64,000 nt of DNA from Symbiodinium natans (lineage: Eukaryota; Sar; Dinophyceae; Suessiales; Symbiodiniaceae). Where the stretch lies: positions 62,001 to 126,000 of the forward strand of contig CAJNDS010001369.1 in assembly GCA_905221605.1 (NCBI GenBank), read 5' to 3'. Of the stretch, positions 38,776 through 48,290 are shown one piece after another. Each line of letters begins with the position of its first letter. The first letter of the stretch is position 1. The position numbers and the translations under genes are program-made. A model generated the notes under the pieces. The model saw only the letters and a list, made by a program, of their open reading frames with translations. It had not been told where the DNA came from and made no database searches.

Positions 38776-40707
38776 TCAAAGAAGGCTTTGGACAAGCAGC
38801 ATCAAGCCACACACCACAGAGTCTAAGACAAGCAGCGGAAGCTCTGGACGCGAAAGGTGGTAGGCTAATGAGGTCGATCCTAGCCAAGCGAAGCCCTGGG
38901 GCGACATTGGACTGCCAGAGATTGCCTCATCATCTACGTACAACAAGGGCTCTGGGCGTGCCGTGCCTAAGAGAAGGAATGGAGGGCCAGAATGGCAGAG
39001 GCTGCGTGGCAGCAACAGGAGGCCAAGATGTACAGAGTCCAAAGCAAGCAGCGAGCTGCCAGGCCGACTGATGCCGTGGGTCGCTGGCGAGAACCCGATC
39101 CGGCTAGATGACCTGACCAACACAAGAAGTCCCAGATGAACGGGGTCAAGGGCAAGCAGCGAGAGTTCCAAAGCGGCGAAGCCATAGGCCAGTGACGAGG
39201 GACCCAAGCGGGCAAGGGAGCGAAGAGACGAAGAGAAGCCAGGGTGGATGAAATCCAAGACAGGAGGAGACAAGCCCATCCACATGACGCCAAAGGGCGG
39301 CAGCATGAGACCTGTGCAGAGGAAGCTTTGAAGGGGCAACAGGCTCCCTGGGTGGGCACAGTCCGATGCGGAGGGAGGCGGCTCTAAACGCAGGCAGCCA
39401 TAGGTTGCAAGGGATGGCCCAGACTGGGCACAGCTTCGCAGGGACAGTTGCTTGCTGCAGCTCACGTGATCAAGCACAAGCAACGGCGGTCCCGACCAGC
39501 TCATGCCAAAGGCTAAAGACAAAGAGTCCAGGCGCATAGACGATCTGGCAAGCGGTGCTACGTCTGGGTATATGTGGTCCAGAGCTAGAAGGGGAGTGCC
39601 CAGGCGAGACAAGCCACTAGCGGGTAAGGACAGCTCCGATCGCACAAGGGTTTGCAAGGACAGCGGCAGTTCTGGCGACAGGTGGTCTGAGGTCAGCGTA
39701 GGGAAGTCCGAGCGATTGACCCCATAAGGTGAGAGCCGAGATCCTGCGCACACGGAGCCATGTGAAGCCACAAGCAAACCAAAGGTCGAAGGGTCCAAAG
39801 CTGAGAGAGAGGCTTCTGAGCATGCGATGCCATAGAGGAATGGCATAAGGCCGAGTTGCGCATAGCTGTGAGGCAACAAGAAAGGGCCTGTGCTGACAGG
39901 GTCTGAAACAGGCATCGTTGCTCCGGATCGGGCCTGGCTAAAGGCAAACAAGCCGGAGCCAAATCTGCCGAAGCACTGCACAAAGAGCGCAGAGCCAGGA
40001 GTTATGCGATCTGTTACGGGCGGCAGCAAGTCCAAGTGCATCAGCCCGTAGATTGGCATCGAAGATCCAGGGCACACGTGCGTTTGCGGCAAGAGGCAGG
40101 AGCCAGGTTGCACAGAGTCTGAGGCTGGCGGGGAAGGGTCTATCCAAGTCATTCCGTATGCAAGAGGGGGCGCGTCCAAGTGAACGCTCGATCTCGCCGG
40201 AAGTGGGGAGCCGGCGCTGACGAGATCAGGGGCTGGCGGCAGCAAGTCGAGCGCTGTGAAGCCATAGGCGAGCGTCGGTAGGCCAAGTTGCACAAAACCT
40301 CGGATCGCAAGGGAGGGGCCCACATGCACGAGGTCCAAAGCGAAGAGTGAAGGTTCGAGTCTTGACATGCCATAGGCCAGCAACAAGCTTCCCAGCCACG
40401 CAGAGCCTCTTGGCAGGAATGAGCTTCCCGGACTCACATGGTCTGGCAAAGAGGTGGATAAATCCATGAGCGTCATACCAAAGGCAGGCGACACCGAGTC
40501 CAACTGGACAAGCGACCGCGTCAGTGGCAAGGCACCGATGTTGCACATATCCAGAAGTGGTAAACTTGAACCGGTTTTCGTGATACCATAGGGGAGTGAC
40601 GTGAGTCCCAGCTGTGCAGAGCTTCTTAAGAAAGCGGCGAAGCCCAAATTCATGAAATCCAGAACAGGCAGCAATGCCATGCAAGACATACCATACAGCA
40701 CCGTCAT
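38776..40707 (-). CDS. repeat-array open frame, 643 codons
   Basis: About 54 units including one unit shortened by a codon near its start. Ends SLL-stop-PGA at residue 8 of a B unit. The single-codon loss keeps the frame. Confidence 0.33.
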   Translation of the reverse strand: MTVLYGMSCMALLPVLDFMNLGFAAFLRSSAQLGLTSLPYGITKTGSSLPLLDMCNIGALPLTRSLVQLDSVSPAFGMTLMDLSTSLPDHVSPGSSFLPRGSAWLGSLLLAYGMSRLEPSLFALDLVHVGPSLAIRGFVQLGLPTLAYGFTALDLLPPAPDLVSAGSPLPARSSVHLDAPPLAYGMTWIDPSPPASDSVQPGSCLLPQTHVCPGSSMPIYGLMHLDLLPPVTDRITPGSALFVQCFGRFGSGLFAFSQARSGATMPVSDPVSTGPFLLPHSYAQLGLMPFLYGIACSEASLSALDPSTFGLLVASHGSVCAGSRLSPYGVNRSDFPTLTSDHLSPELPLSLQTLVRSELSLPASGLSRLGTPLLALDHIYPDVAPLARSSMRLDSLSLAFGMSWSGPPLLVLDHVSCSKQLSLRSCAQSGPSLATYGCLRLEPPPSASDCAHPGSLLPLQSFLCTGLMLPPFGVMWMGLSPPVLDFIHPGFSSSLRSLARLGPSSLAYGFAALELSLLALDPVHLGLLVLVRSSSRIGFSPATHGISRPGSSLLALDSVHLGLLLLPRSLCHSGPPFLLLGTARPEPLLYVDDEAISGSPMSPQGFAWLGSTSLAYHLSRPELPLLVLDSVVCGLMLLVQSLL

Positions 40708-40716
40708 CGGCTCGAT

Positions 40717-42810
40717 TCAGAAAGGGCTTTGGAGCGAGGGCGAAGCATCTGACTGAAGGCAATCCAAAGTCGGCATGGATGCTTCCGATCTGCTGGCGCC
40801 ACTCATTGGCATGCTGGGGTCAGGCCAAACGAAGCTTCTGAGCAGTGGAGAAAGGCCGAGTCTGAAAAGGTCGAGCGCGGGCATGGGGAGCCCTGGCCAG
40901 TTCAAGCCAAACACAAAGAGGCTCGATTCTGACGTCACAAAGCCTTGGAGCAACAAGAGGAATGCAGTGTTCACAGAGTCCGGCACTGGCAGCATAAGGT
41001 CCGAACAAGTCATGCCGTAGGCCAGCGAAAAAGATTCTGCAAGTAAAGGGCTGTGCGGCAAAGGTGGTGAGTCCACATTGATCGAATCTGGCAGTGGCGA
41101 CGGCGGCCCCAGGCAGCTCAGGCCGAAAGCAAACGCAATTGACCCCGTGCAGACGAAGCTTTGTGAGGGAAGAGTCGAACCAACGTGAGCAAGGTCGAGT
41201 GAGGAAAGCAAAGAGCCAGGACGGCACAAGCCAGACACAAAAGGAGCACTGTCCATCCAGGCTGGCATTCGCGGTAGCAACAAGGGGCCTGAACAGATAT
41301 AGTCGGGAACTAGCATGGTCGACCCTACTCGTGCCATTCCGTAGGCAGGCAGGGCAAACCCAGCCCACACGAAGCCCCGCAGCAGCAAAGGGCTCCCAGG
41401 GTGCACGAAGTCAGGCGCCAGCAGGGTCAAGCCAAGCCACGCCATGCCATATGAGGACGGGCTGGAACCAAGGTGTAAAAGGTTCCTCGGCGAAGGAAGG
41501 ATGCCCAAACTCAAGGGGTCTAGCACAAGCAGCATAGACCCCGCCCAGAACATGCCGTACACTGGAGCCAAGAGTCCTGGTCTCATGAAGCTTCGCGAGG
41601 GTAGAGGAAAGCCCGAGTGGAGGAGGTCAGGTATTGGTGTCAAAAGCCCTGGCCGCATCATGCCCCACGCCAACAGGCTGGCACCCAACCATGCGAAGCT
41701 TTGAGCCGGAACGGAGGAACCCAGGTGGAACCAATCCGGCAGCGGCAGGAGGGACCCAAGGCAGCTCATGCCAAACACCAGCGACACAGAGTCCAGGCAC
41801 ATAGGGGTCTTCGGTGAAAACATCAAGCCCAGGCTGACGGAGTCTGTTGCTGGAGGCAATGCTTCCAAACAGTACATGCCAAATACAAACAGTGCCGGCC
41901 CGATGCGCATGCAGCTATGGGGTGACAGCAGAAAGCCAATCACGGCATGGTCGAGAGCAGGCGGCAAACTCTCCGAGCAACTGAGACCGTAGGCGAGGAG
42001 CGAGAAGCCCACTTGAACCAGCGACCTCGATGACAACAGCAGCCCAAGAGTTAAGAAATCCGGCACCGAAGACAGCAACTCCAAGCGGCACAGTCCGAAC
42101 ACAGGCATCGGTGGCTCTGCACAGGTGAGTGCCTGAGTTGACAAAGGAGCCTCTGATTGGATCGCATCGGGCAAGACCATGGTAGAGCCCAGCCGGGTCA
42201 TGCCATAGACTGGAAACGGCAGGCCAATTCGCATGTAAGCGCGCAGGAGCAGCAGTGAACCCAAGTGGGTACAGTCCGATGCCAGTGAGAACGAGCCAAG
42301 GCGCATGATGCCAGACACCAGTAGCAGCAAGTCAGTCCAGGAAATTGTTTGTAAGGGCAGTAAAAGCTCCGAGTGCGCAGGGTCAAGTGCCAAAGGCGAC
42401 AATTCCATGCAGACCAGGCCATAAGCGGGCAACGGAAAGCCAGATCTTGCAAAGCTTTGAAGCGAAGGCGGACTAGCAAAGAGGCAGTAGTCCAACACTG
42501 AAAGAAGCATATCGGTGCAGGCCATGCCGTAAACCGGTGGAGAGCTACCAAGTCGCATAAGTGCACGGAGGAGCAGGGAAGGCCCTATGTGGAGGAAGTC
42601 CAGAGCAGGCAACAGCAGCTCCATCCACGACAGGCCATAAATGGACAGGGCACTGTCTGTCCGGACGCGAGAACGCAGAGACACGGGTGCTCCCGTTGAT
42701 CCAGGGTCTGGCACAAGAGTGAACGTCCCCAGCCTTGCACATCCATACACCAGCAAGGTGAGGTCTGGTCGGCCGAGGGCACGCGGTGGAGGGGGAAAGC
42801 CCGTGTGCAC
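40717..42810 (-). CDS. repeat-array open frame, 697 codons
   Basis: Fifty-nine units (2124 bases) between TGA stops; second longest open segment of the arrays. Ends SPF-stop-IEP. Confidence 0.34.
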   Translation of the reverse strand: MHTGFPPPPRALGRPDLTLLVYGCARLGTFTLVPDPGSTGAPVSLRSRVRTDSALSIYGLSWMELLLPALDFLHIGPSLLLRALMRLGSSPPVYGMACTDMLLSVLDYCLFASPPSLQSFARSGFPLPAYGLVCMELSPLALDPAHSELLLPLQTISWTDLLLLVSGIMRLGSFSLASDCTHLGSLLLLRAYMRIGLPFPVYGMTRLGSTMVLPDAIQSEAPLSTQALTCAEPPMPVFGLCRLELLSSVPDFLTLGLLLSSRSLVQVGFSLLAYGLSCSESLPPALDHAVIGFLLSPHSCMRIGPALFVFGMYCLEALPPATDSVSLGLMFSPKTPMCLDSVSLVFGMSCLGSLLPLPDWFHLGSSVPAQSFAWLGASLLAWGMMRPGLLTPIPDLLHSGFPLPSRSFMRPGLLAPVYGMFWAGSMLLVLDPLSLGILPSPRNLLHLGSSPSSYGMAWLGLTLLAPDFVHPGSPLLLRGFVWAGFALPAYGMARVGSTMLVPDYICSGPLLLPRMPAWMDSAPFVSGLCRPGSLLSSLDLAHVGSTLPSQSFVCTGSIAFAFGLSCLGPPSPLPDSINVDSPPLPHSPLLAESFSLAYGMTCSDLMLPVPDSVNTAFLLLLQGFVTSESSLFVFGLNWPGLPMPALDLFRLGLSPLLRSFVWPDPSMPMSGASRSEASMPTLDCLQSDASPSLQSPF

Positions 42811-42840
42811 GAGGTCAAGAACCGAGAAGGGTGCATCCGA

Positions 42841-43962
42841 TCACGCCAGTCCGTAGACCGAAGGAGCAGGCCCCAGTCGCGAGAAGCTTCGGAGACTGAG
42901 GCCGCTGCGGAAGTTCGCCAGGTCGTACAAGAACAAGGACTCCCCCGGTCGAACAAAAGCGCTCACCAGCAGAAGAGAGCCAGGCTGGACGTAGTCTGAG
43001 GTCAGCGTCATGCTTTCCAAACAAGCCATGCCGTAGGCAGGAAGCATCAAATCCATCTTGCAAGGTGCCTGCAGAGATGCAGCCGGGCCAGTGTTGGCAA
43101 GGTCAAGAACAAACAGGATCAGGTCGGGGCAGGTGATGCCATAGAGTAGCAAAGACAGCCCCAGACGTGCATGGCTTCGGACTGAGTAGGCGCTGCCAAA
43201 ATCATTAGGGCCCAAGACTTTACATCCGGATGCAATGTCCAGGAACCCGGGCAACAACAAGGAGAAGCCTGGCTGAGCAAGTGCCCTCAAAGAAATAAAG
43301 AATCCCAACGTCACAAAGTCTGGCACCGACAAAGCCAAGCCCATGCATGCCATGCCATAAGCAGATGCCGGCAACTCAGGCTGTGAGAAAGATCTGGAGG
43401 ATGTGGAACTTTCTATCCAAACATAGTTGAGGACGGGCACTGGAGCATCGAGGCAAGCTATTCCATAGAGTAGCATCGGTGAGCCACACCAAACGAAGCT
43501 GCGCAGCAGTGGTGAGGGACCTAAGTTGAGATGGTCCAGGGCGGGCAAGGACAAGCCCAAGCAAGACATTCCGTAGGTCAATGTCGCTGGCCCAGTATGT
43601 AAGGAACTTCGAAAAACCGACAGCAATCCTAAACATCCAAGGTCCGGAGCAGGCGAGAGTGAGCCTAACTGCGCTGCTCCATATAGCAGCAAGCTACTCT
43701 CTAGGCGTGTGAGCGTCTTCGACGGCATCGAGGGCTCAGAATATGAAGGATCAGCCACAAGCAGTGGTGCATCCAGCCTGGTCATTCCATATGCCGACAT
43801 CGGAAGACCTGGCTTGCAGAAAGCGCGCAGAAGCATGAGGGCGCCAGTATGAATTGGATCCAGTGCCGATGACGAGGCCTCTGGCTGTGAGAGCCCGTAG
43901 GCCGGTGAGGTGGAGCCTGGCTGGACATGGCTCCTCGAAGGCAAGAAGGGGCCAAAGTGCAT
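42841..43962 (-). CDS. repeat-array open frame, 373 codons
   Basis: Thirty-two unit lengths (1152 bases). Around 43200-43260 the pattern is disturbed (GFLDIASGCKVLGPND), yet the total length is still a multiple of 36. Ends GLA-stop-SDA in a C unit. Confidence 0.3.
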   Translation of the reverse strand: MHFGPFLPSRSHVQPGSTSPAYGLSQPEASSSALDPIHTGALMLLRAFCKPGLPMSAYGMTRLDAPLLVADPSYSEPSMPSKTLTRLESSLLLYGAAQLGSLSPAPDLGCLGLLSVFRSSLHTGPATLTYGMSCLGLSLPALDHLNLGPSPLLRSFVWCGSPMLLYGIACLDAPVPVLNYVWIESSTSSRSFSQPELPASAYGMACMGLALSVPDFVTLGFFISLRALAQPGFSLLLPGFLDIASGCKVLGPNDFGSAYSVRSHARLGLSLLLYGITCPDLILFVLDLANTGPAASLQAPCKMDLMLPAYGMACLESMTLTSDYVQPGSLLLVSAFVRPGESLFLYDLANFRSGLSLRSFSRLGPAPSVYGLA

Positions 43963-43992
43963 GGAGTCAGGGGCCGGCGAGAACTCCTCAAG

Positions 43993-44640
43993 TCATGAGA
44001 CGCCAGAGGCAGAAGGCATCAAGTCAGAGCATGCAGGGTACTTCGATGGCAAGAGGAATTCGACCCTCAAGTGATCCAAAGTTGGGGAAGGAGAGCCCGG
44101 TCGCTGCAGGCCGAAGGCTGACAAGACCGGCTCTATTCGCATGAAGCCCTGGAGCAGCAACGCCAACCCCATCTGAAGGGAGTCCAGGGCCAAAAGGGAT
44201 AGACCAAGTGTCTTCAGGCCATAAGCCAACAGAGTCGGCCCGAAGCAAGTGTAGGTCTGCAACGACACAGCCGCACTCAAACAGCCGAAGTCGCAGATAG
44301 CTATCGCAGAGTCAAGCCATGCCATGCCGGATGCTGACGGAACCAAGTCCATTCTGCAGAAGCCTCGGGGCAAAAAGATCAGATCAAGGCTCACATGATC
44401 CAGGATCAACGTCGGAGACCCCATCCGCGCCAGCCCAGACACAGGCGTGAGGAAGCCCGAGCACATAAAACCTCGCAACAGCAGCAGCAAGCTTGAGCAA
44501 ATGTAGTCAAGCGAAGGTGAGGCGAAATCGGGCCATGACATGCCACAGGCCAGCATAGTGCTTCCTAAACAAGCGGAGCCTCGTGATGAGGGTGTCAGGC
44601 CCAGCTCAACACAGTCCGAAATGGACGAAACTGGGTCCAT
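43993..44640 (-). CDS. repeat-array open frame, 215 codons
   Basis: Eighteen units (648 bases, six cycles); both bounding TGA codons are in C units (GVS-stop-LEE; GMV-stop-MDP). Confidence 0.27.
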   Translation of the reverse strand: MDPVSSISDCVELGLTPSSRGSACLGSTMLACGMSWPDFASPSLDYICSSLLLLLRGFMCSGFLTPVSGLARMGSPTLILDHVSLDLIFLPRGFCRMDLVPSASGMAWLDSAIAICDFGCLSAAVSLQTYTCFGPTLLAYGLKTLGLSLLALDSLQMGLALLLQGFMRIEPVLSAFGLQRPGSPSPTLDHLRVEFLLPSKYPACSDLMPSASGVS

Positions 44641-46461
44641 TCATACCATGCCGTAGGTCGGGAGAGCTAGCCCTGTCTGCATCAGCGTTTGAAGTGGCAG
44701 CAAGCTTTCCAGATACGCAGACTCCAAAGCAGGCGACAACAGGCCGGATCGTGTCAGGCCATACACGAGCGGAAGTAAGCCACAATTCGCGAGGGACTGC
44801 AGAGAAGGCAAAAGGCCACATTGCACAAGGTCCAGCAACGGTGGCAGCAACTCAGGTCGGGACAAGCCATAGACGAGCAAAAGCAGCCCCAGGCATGAAA
44901 GCGATCGTGCAGAAAGCGGGAAGCTTAGCTGAGTGAAGTCAATGGTTGACAGGGTCAGCCCAAGACGAGAGGCCCCGTACACAAAAAGGCTGAGCTCGGT
45001 GCAAGCAAAGGACCTGGGAGGGAGCAGTAAGCCTGGATGAAGGAAGTCGAGCACGAGTGCCATGAAGCCTGTTCGCATGACACCATAGATGAAAACAGCC
45101 GGGCCAAACCAACTGTGGCTTTTTGGCATCAGCAAGGATCCCAAGGACAAAAAGTCCAGTGCCAGAGACGTCGACCCCAGACGTGTCAGCCCGGAAGCTG
45201 TTGGAGCAGAGCCGCAGCACGCGGAGCTCTGCGTCGACGTCAGAAAGCCCGAATGAACGGAGTCCGAGGCCGGCAGCGTAAGCTCCAGGCGCGAGAAGCC
45301 ATAGACCAATAGCACGAAGCCCAATCGGACGTGGCTCCGCGTCGACAAGGTCAGATCCATGCAGAAGGAATCCAAAATCAATGGGCTAAAGCCGAGGCGC
45401 GTGTGCCCGTAGATCAGTGGCACTGGACCTGTGCGGCTGTAAGTCTGCAGTGATGCGGTCGAGCCCGGGTGAATAAAGTCCAAGACCGGAGCCGCCGGGC
45501 CCAAACACACCATCCCGTAAACCAAGTAGGCAAACCCCACACATGTCATTGCCTTCGATGATAGCGTCGAACCCGGGACTGTGAAATCAGCTGCCGGCAG
45601 GAAAGGCCCAGGTCGCGAAATGCCATAGGGGAAGAGCGCAGGCCCAATACACCCCAAAGACCGCAAAGGCAGCGATGAGCCTGCCGAGATGAGGTCAGGG
45701 AGCAATAGCAGGAGTCCAAGTCGAGACAGGCCATAGGCCGGCAACACCAGATCCGAGCATGCGTGTGTTTGGAGAGGCAAAGTGAATCCGAGAGTGAGGA
45801 GGTCAACCGTTGACAACAAAAGGTCGGCTCGACACAGCCCAAAGGCCAAGAGGGTCGGACCGAGTCTGAGATGTCCCTGAGGCGGCGTGAAGCTTCCACA
45901 GTGGATATGGTCCAGGATTAAGATCGGCAAGCCTGACCTCGTCATGCCGTAGGCGGAAAGAGAAAGGTCGGCGCACATGAGGCCGCGAAGTAGCGGCGCG
46001 GAACCGGAACTCATGTAGTCGGAAGCGGGCAAGGATGGCTCCAATTTACAAAAACCAGAAGCAAATGACGACAGCTCGGTGTGCGCAGGACTCTTCAGAA
46101 AAGGCAACGGCCCCAAATGCAAAAGGTCAAGGGTAGGCGACAGCAAGTCAGGGCAAGCCACACCGTAGGCAAGAAGCCCCGATCCAGACTGGACAGCACC
46201 CCGCAGAAATAAAGAGCTGCCAGGACTTAGAAAGTCGGTGGTCAACGGCAGGGGCTCCAAACGTGCAAGGCCGTAGGCAAAGAGCGAGGCGGCCTTTGCG
46301 TAGGATCGGGCAGACAGCACAAGCCCTAAGCGTGCGTGGCACAGAATCGGCAACGATGAACCCAAGCAAGTCACCCCATAAGCAGACAAGGAGGGGTCAG
46401 AATGAGCATGATTGCGAGGGGGCAGCACTGAGCCGTATGATGCAAGAGCCATAGCTGACAA
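44641..46461 (-). CDS. repeat-array open frame, 606 codons
   Basis: About 51 units with a single-codon deletion close to its high-coordinate end. Ends at TGA in a C unit (GMV-stop-MDP). Confidence 0.33.
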   Translation of the reverse strand: MSAMALASYGSVLPPRNHAHSDPSLSAYGVTCLGSSLPILCHARLGLVLSARSYAKAASLFAYGLARLEPLPLTTDFLSPGSSLFLRGAVQSGSGLLAYGVACPDLLSPTLDLLHLGPLPFLKSPAHTELSSFASGFCKLEPSLPASDYMSSGSAPLLRGLMCADLSLSAYGMTRSGLPILILDHIHCGSFTPPQGHLRLGPTLLAFGLCRADLLLSTVDLLTLGFTLPLQTHACSDLVLPAYGLSRLGLLLLLPDLISAGSSLPLRSLGCIGPALFPYGISRPGPFLPAADFTVPGSTLSSKAMTCVGFAYLVYGMVCLGPAAPVLDFIHPGSTASLQTYSRTGPVPLIYGHTRLGFSPLILDSFCMDLTLSTRSHVRLGFVLLVYGFSRLELTLPASDSVHSGFLTSTQSSACCGSAPTASGLTRLGSTSLALDFLSLGSLLMPKSHSWFGPAVFIYGVMRTGFMALVLDFLHPGLLLPPRSFACTELSLFVYGASRLGLTLSTIDFTQLSFPLSARSLSCLGLLLLVYGLSRPELLPPLLDLVQCGLLPSLQSLANCGLLPLVYGLTRSGLLSPALESAYLESLLPLQTLMQTGLALPTYGMV

Positions 46462-46473
46462 GGATGAGCCAGG

Positions 46474-47973
46474 TCAAACCACTCCGTAAGCCAGCGAAGG
46501 TAAGCCCAGCCGCACCAAGGAGCGTGGTGACACAAGGCTACCCAAAGTCAAAGAGTCCGGAACCGATGGAGTCAAGCCCGGCTGAGCAAAGCCATAAAGG
46601 GGTGTCAACGGCCCCGACCGGGCTGAGGCCCTTGCCAGCATCAACGGCCCAGGGCTTGCAAAGTCCAGCACAGGCAATGACAAGGCCGAGCAAGCCAGAC
46701 CATAGGGTAATAGTGACAAGCCCGTGTGCACAGATCCTCGTGGAGATGTGGAGCTGCTGATGGAGGCATAATCCGGGACTGGCAGGAAGGAGCCCGATGT
46801 CTGGCAGCCGTACGAAGTCATGGGCGATCCAGGGCACATGGGGCCATGCAGCAGCAGCAATGAGCTCGACTGCACGGAGTCTGGCATCGGCAAGGATGGG
46901 CCCGTGCGTACCAGGCCAAAGGCTGGCAGGAAGCTACCCGACCGCGCAAAGCCCGTCAGGAAAAGAGCGCTCCCCGACTCGATGCTGTCGTGGGCGACCA
47001 TTGCAGGGCCAGGGCGGGACATGCCAAAGGCAAACATCAACGGCCCGGGACGCGAGAATCCCCGGATCGGCGATGGAAGGCCAATATTCACAAGGTCCGA
47101 AGTTGATAAACTGAAGTCCAGCCGCGTCGCCCCATAAACCAATGGGTCTGCATCCAGACGGACGTGGCCACGTGGAAACATGGCAGAGTCTGGCATTGCA
47201 GGGCTCGGCGCAGGTGGCGGCGAGCCAGTTTGGGTCATTCCGTACGTGGACAGGAAAGAGCCCAGGCATGCAAGACTCATTAGAAGCGAAGGAGCGCCCA
47301 TCGAAGCGGAGTCCAGGAGCAGGAGAGCCACGTCCAAGCGAGTAAACCCATAGGCAGGCAAGAAAGGACCTGAACAAGCAAGACTTCTCAAAGGAAGGAT
47401 AGGACCAGTGTTGGCACGATCAGGCATCAGCAAGAAGGCTTCCAGGCGCGTGACTCCGTAGACAGGCATGCTGAGTCCCAGCCTCACAAAGCCTCGCAGA
47501 AGCAAGGGAGGCTCGGGATGCAGGGAGTCCGGGGCTGATGTCGAGGGGTCCAGCCGAGTCAGGCCATACAATGCAAGCGTGGGGTCTGAACATGCCAAGC
47601 TGTGAGTAAGCGTAGCAGCTCCCACCTGCATAAGGTCTAAAGCTGACATGAAGAAGCCAAGGCGTGCAAGAGCGTAGGCTGAGGTCGAGTGGCCAAAGCA
47701 TCCGGAGCTGCGGAGCAGCATGGGTAAGCCCATGTTGATGGGGTCAGGCACAGACAGCACCGCACCCAAACAGGTTGTCCCGTATGCAAGCGTGGGTAAC
47801 CCGAACTGGGCATGACTTCGAAGGAGCGACAGAGGCCCTGGATGAATTAAGTCCATAGTGGACAGCAAGCTTCCCAAATTCGAGAGTCCATACACGGGAA
47901 ACGTACTGTCAAGACGTGTGAAGCCACGAGGCAAAATGGGCGATTCAGAATGGCTAAGGTCCGGTGCAAACAA
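46474..47973 (-). CDS. repeat-array open frame, 499 codons
   Basis: About 41 units, bounded upstream by TGA at GMS-stop-SGL (near 47974) and ending at GVV-stop-PGS in a C unit. Confidence 0.32.
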   Translation of the reverse strand: MFAPDLSHSESPILPRGFTRLDSTFPVYGLSNLGSLLSTMDLIHPGPLSLLRSHAQFGLPTLAYGTTCLGAVLSVPDPINMGLPMLLRSSGCFGHSTSAYALARLGFFMSALDLMQVGAATLTHSLACSDPTLALYGLTRLDPSTSAPDSLHPEPPLLLRGFVRLGLSMPVYGVTRLEAFLLMPDRANTGPILPLRSLACSGPFLPAYGFTRLDVALLLLDSASMGAPSLLMSLACLGSFLSTYGMTQTGSPPPAPSPAMPDSAMFPRGHVRLDADPLVYGATRLDFSLSTSDLVNIGLPSPIRGFSRPGPLMFAFGMSRPGPAMVAHDSIESGSALFLTGFARSGSFLPAFGLVRTGPSLPMPDSVQSSSLLLLHGPMCPGSPMTSYGCQTSGSFLPVPDYASISSSTSPRGSVHTGLSLLPYGLACSALSLPVLDFASPGPLMLARASARSGPLTPLYGFAQPGLTPSVPDSLTLGSLVSPRSLVRLGLPSLAYGVV

Positions 47974-48290
47974 GCAAAGTCCTGATCAGCTCATGCCATA
48001 AGCTAGCAAAGGACTGTCACAGCGCAAGGGCGTCCGAGGCGAGAATGAGCTCCCGGGGTCTGCAAAATCCAGGGCAAGCAGCGACGAATCCAGTCAGCCT
48101 CACCAGGCACGAGGACTAGTGAAGTGTACGTGTAACTCCTATGACTTCCTCCATGCCCAAACAGCATCCAACTCTGCGGCCCAGGAGCTCATGCCATAGG
48201 TCAGTAGAGTAAGCCCTGACTTGCTGGGACTCCGAGTCACCGTGGAAGGCCCGGAGTGGCTGAAGCTCAGGGCAGATGATGAGGCGTCCG

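Larger units (their letters stand above)
37640..48290 (-). repeat. 36-bp unit array, block 4
   Basis: About 290 units in A-B-C order, C units mainly AYGM. Residue-8 TGA stops lie near 38776, 40717, 42841, 43993, 44641, 46474 and 47974. Most distances are multiples of 36 (2124, 1152, 648). Two are three bases short (1941, 1833), each traceable to one missing codon: in a unit at the start of the 40.7 kb segment (SCMALLPVLD) and near 46.3 kb (RSYAKAASLFAYG). Near 48100-48180 the array is interrupted for about 90 bases and then three more units follow. Confidence 0.94.
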
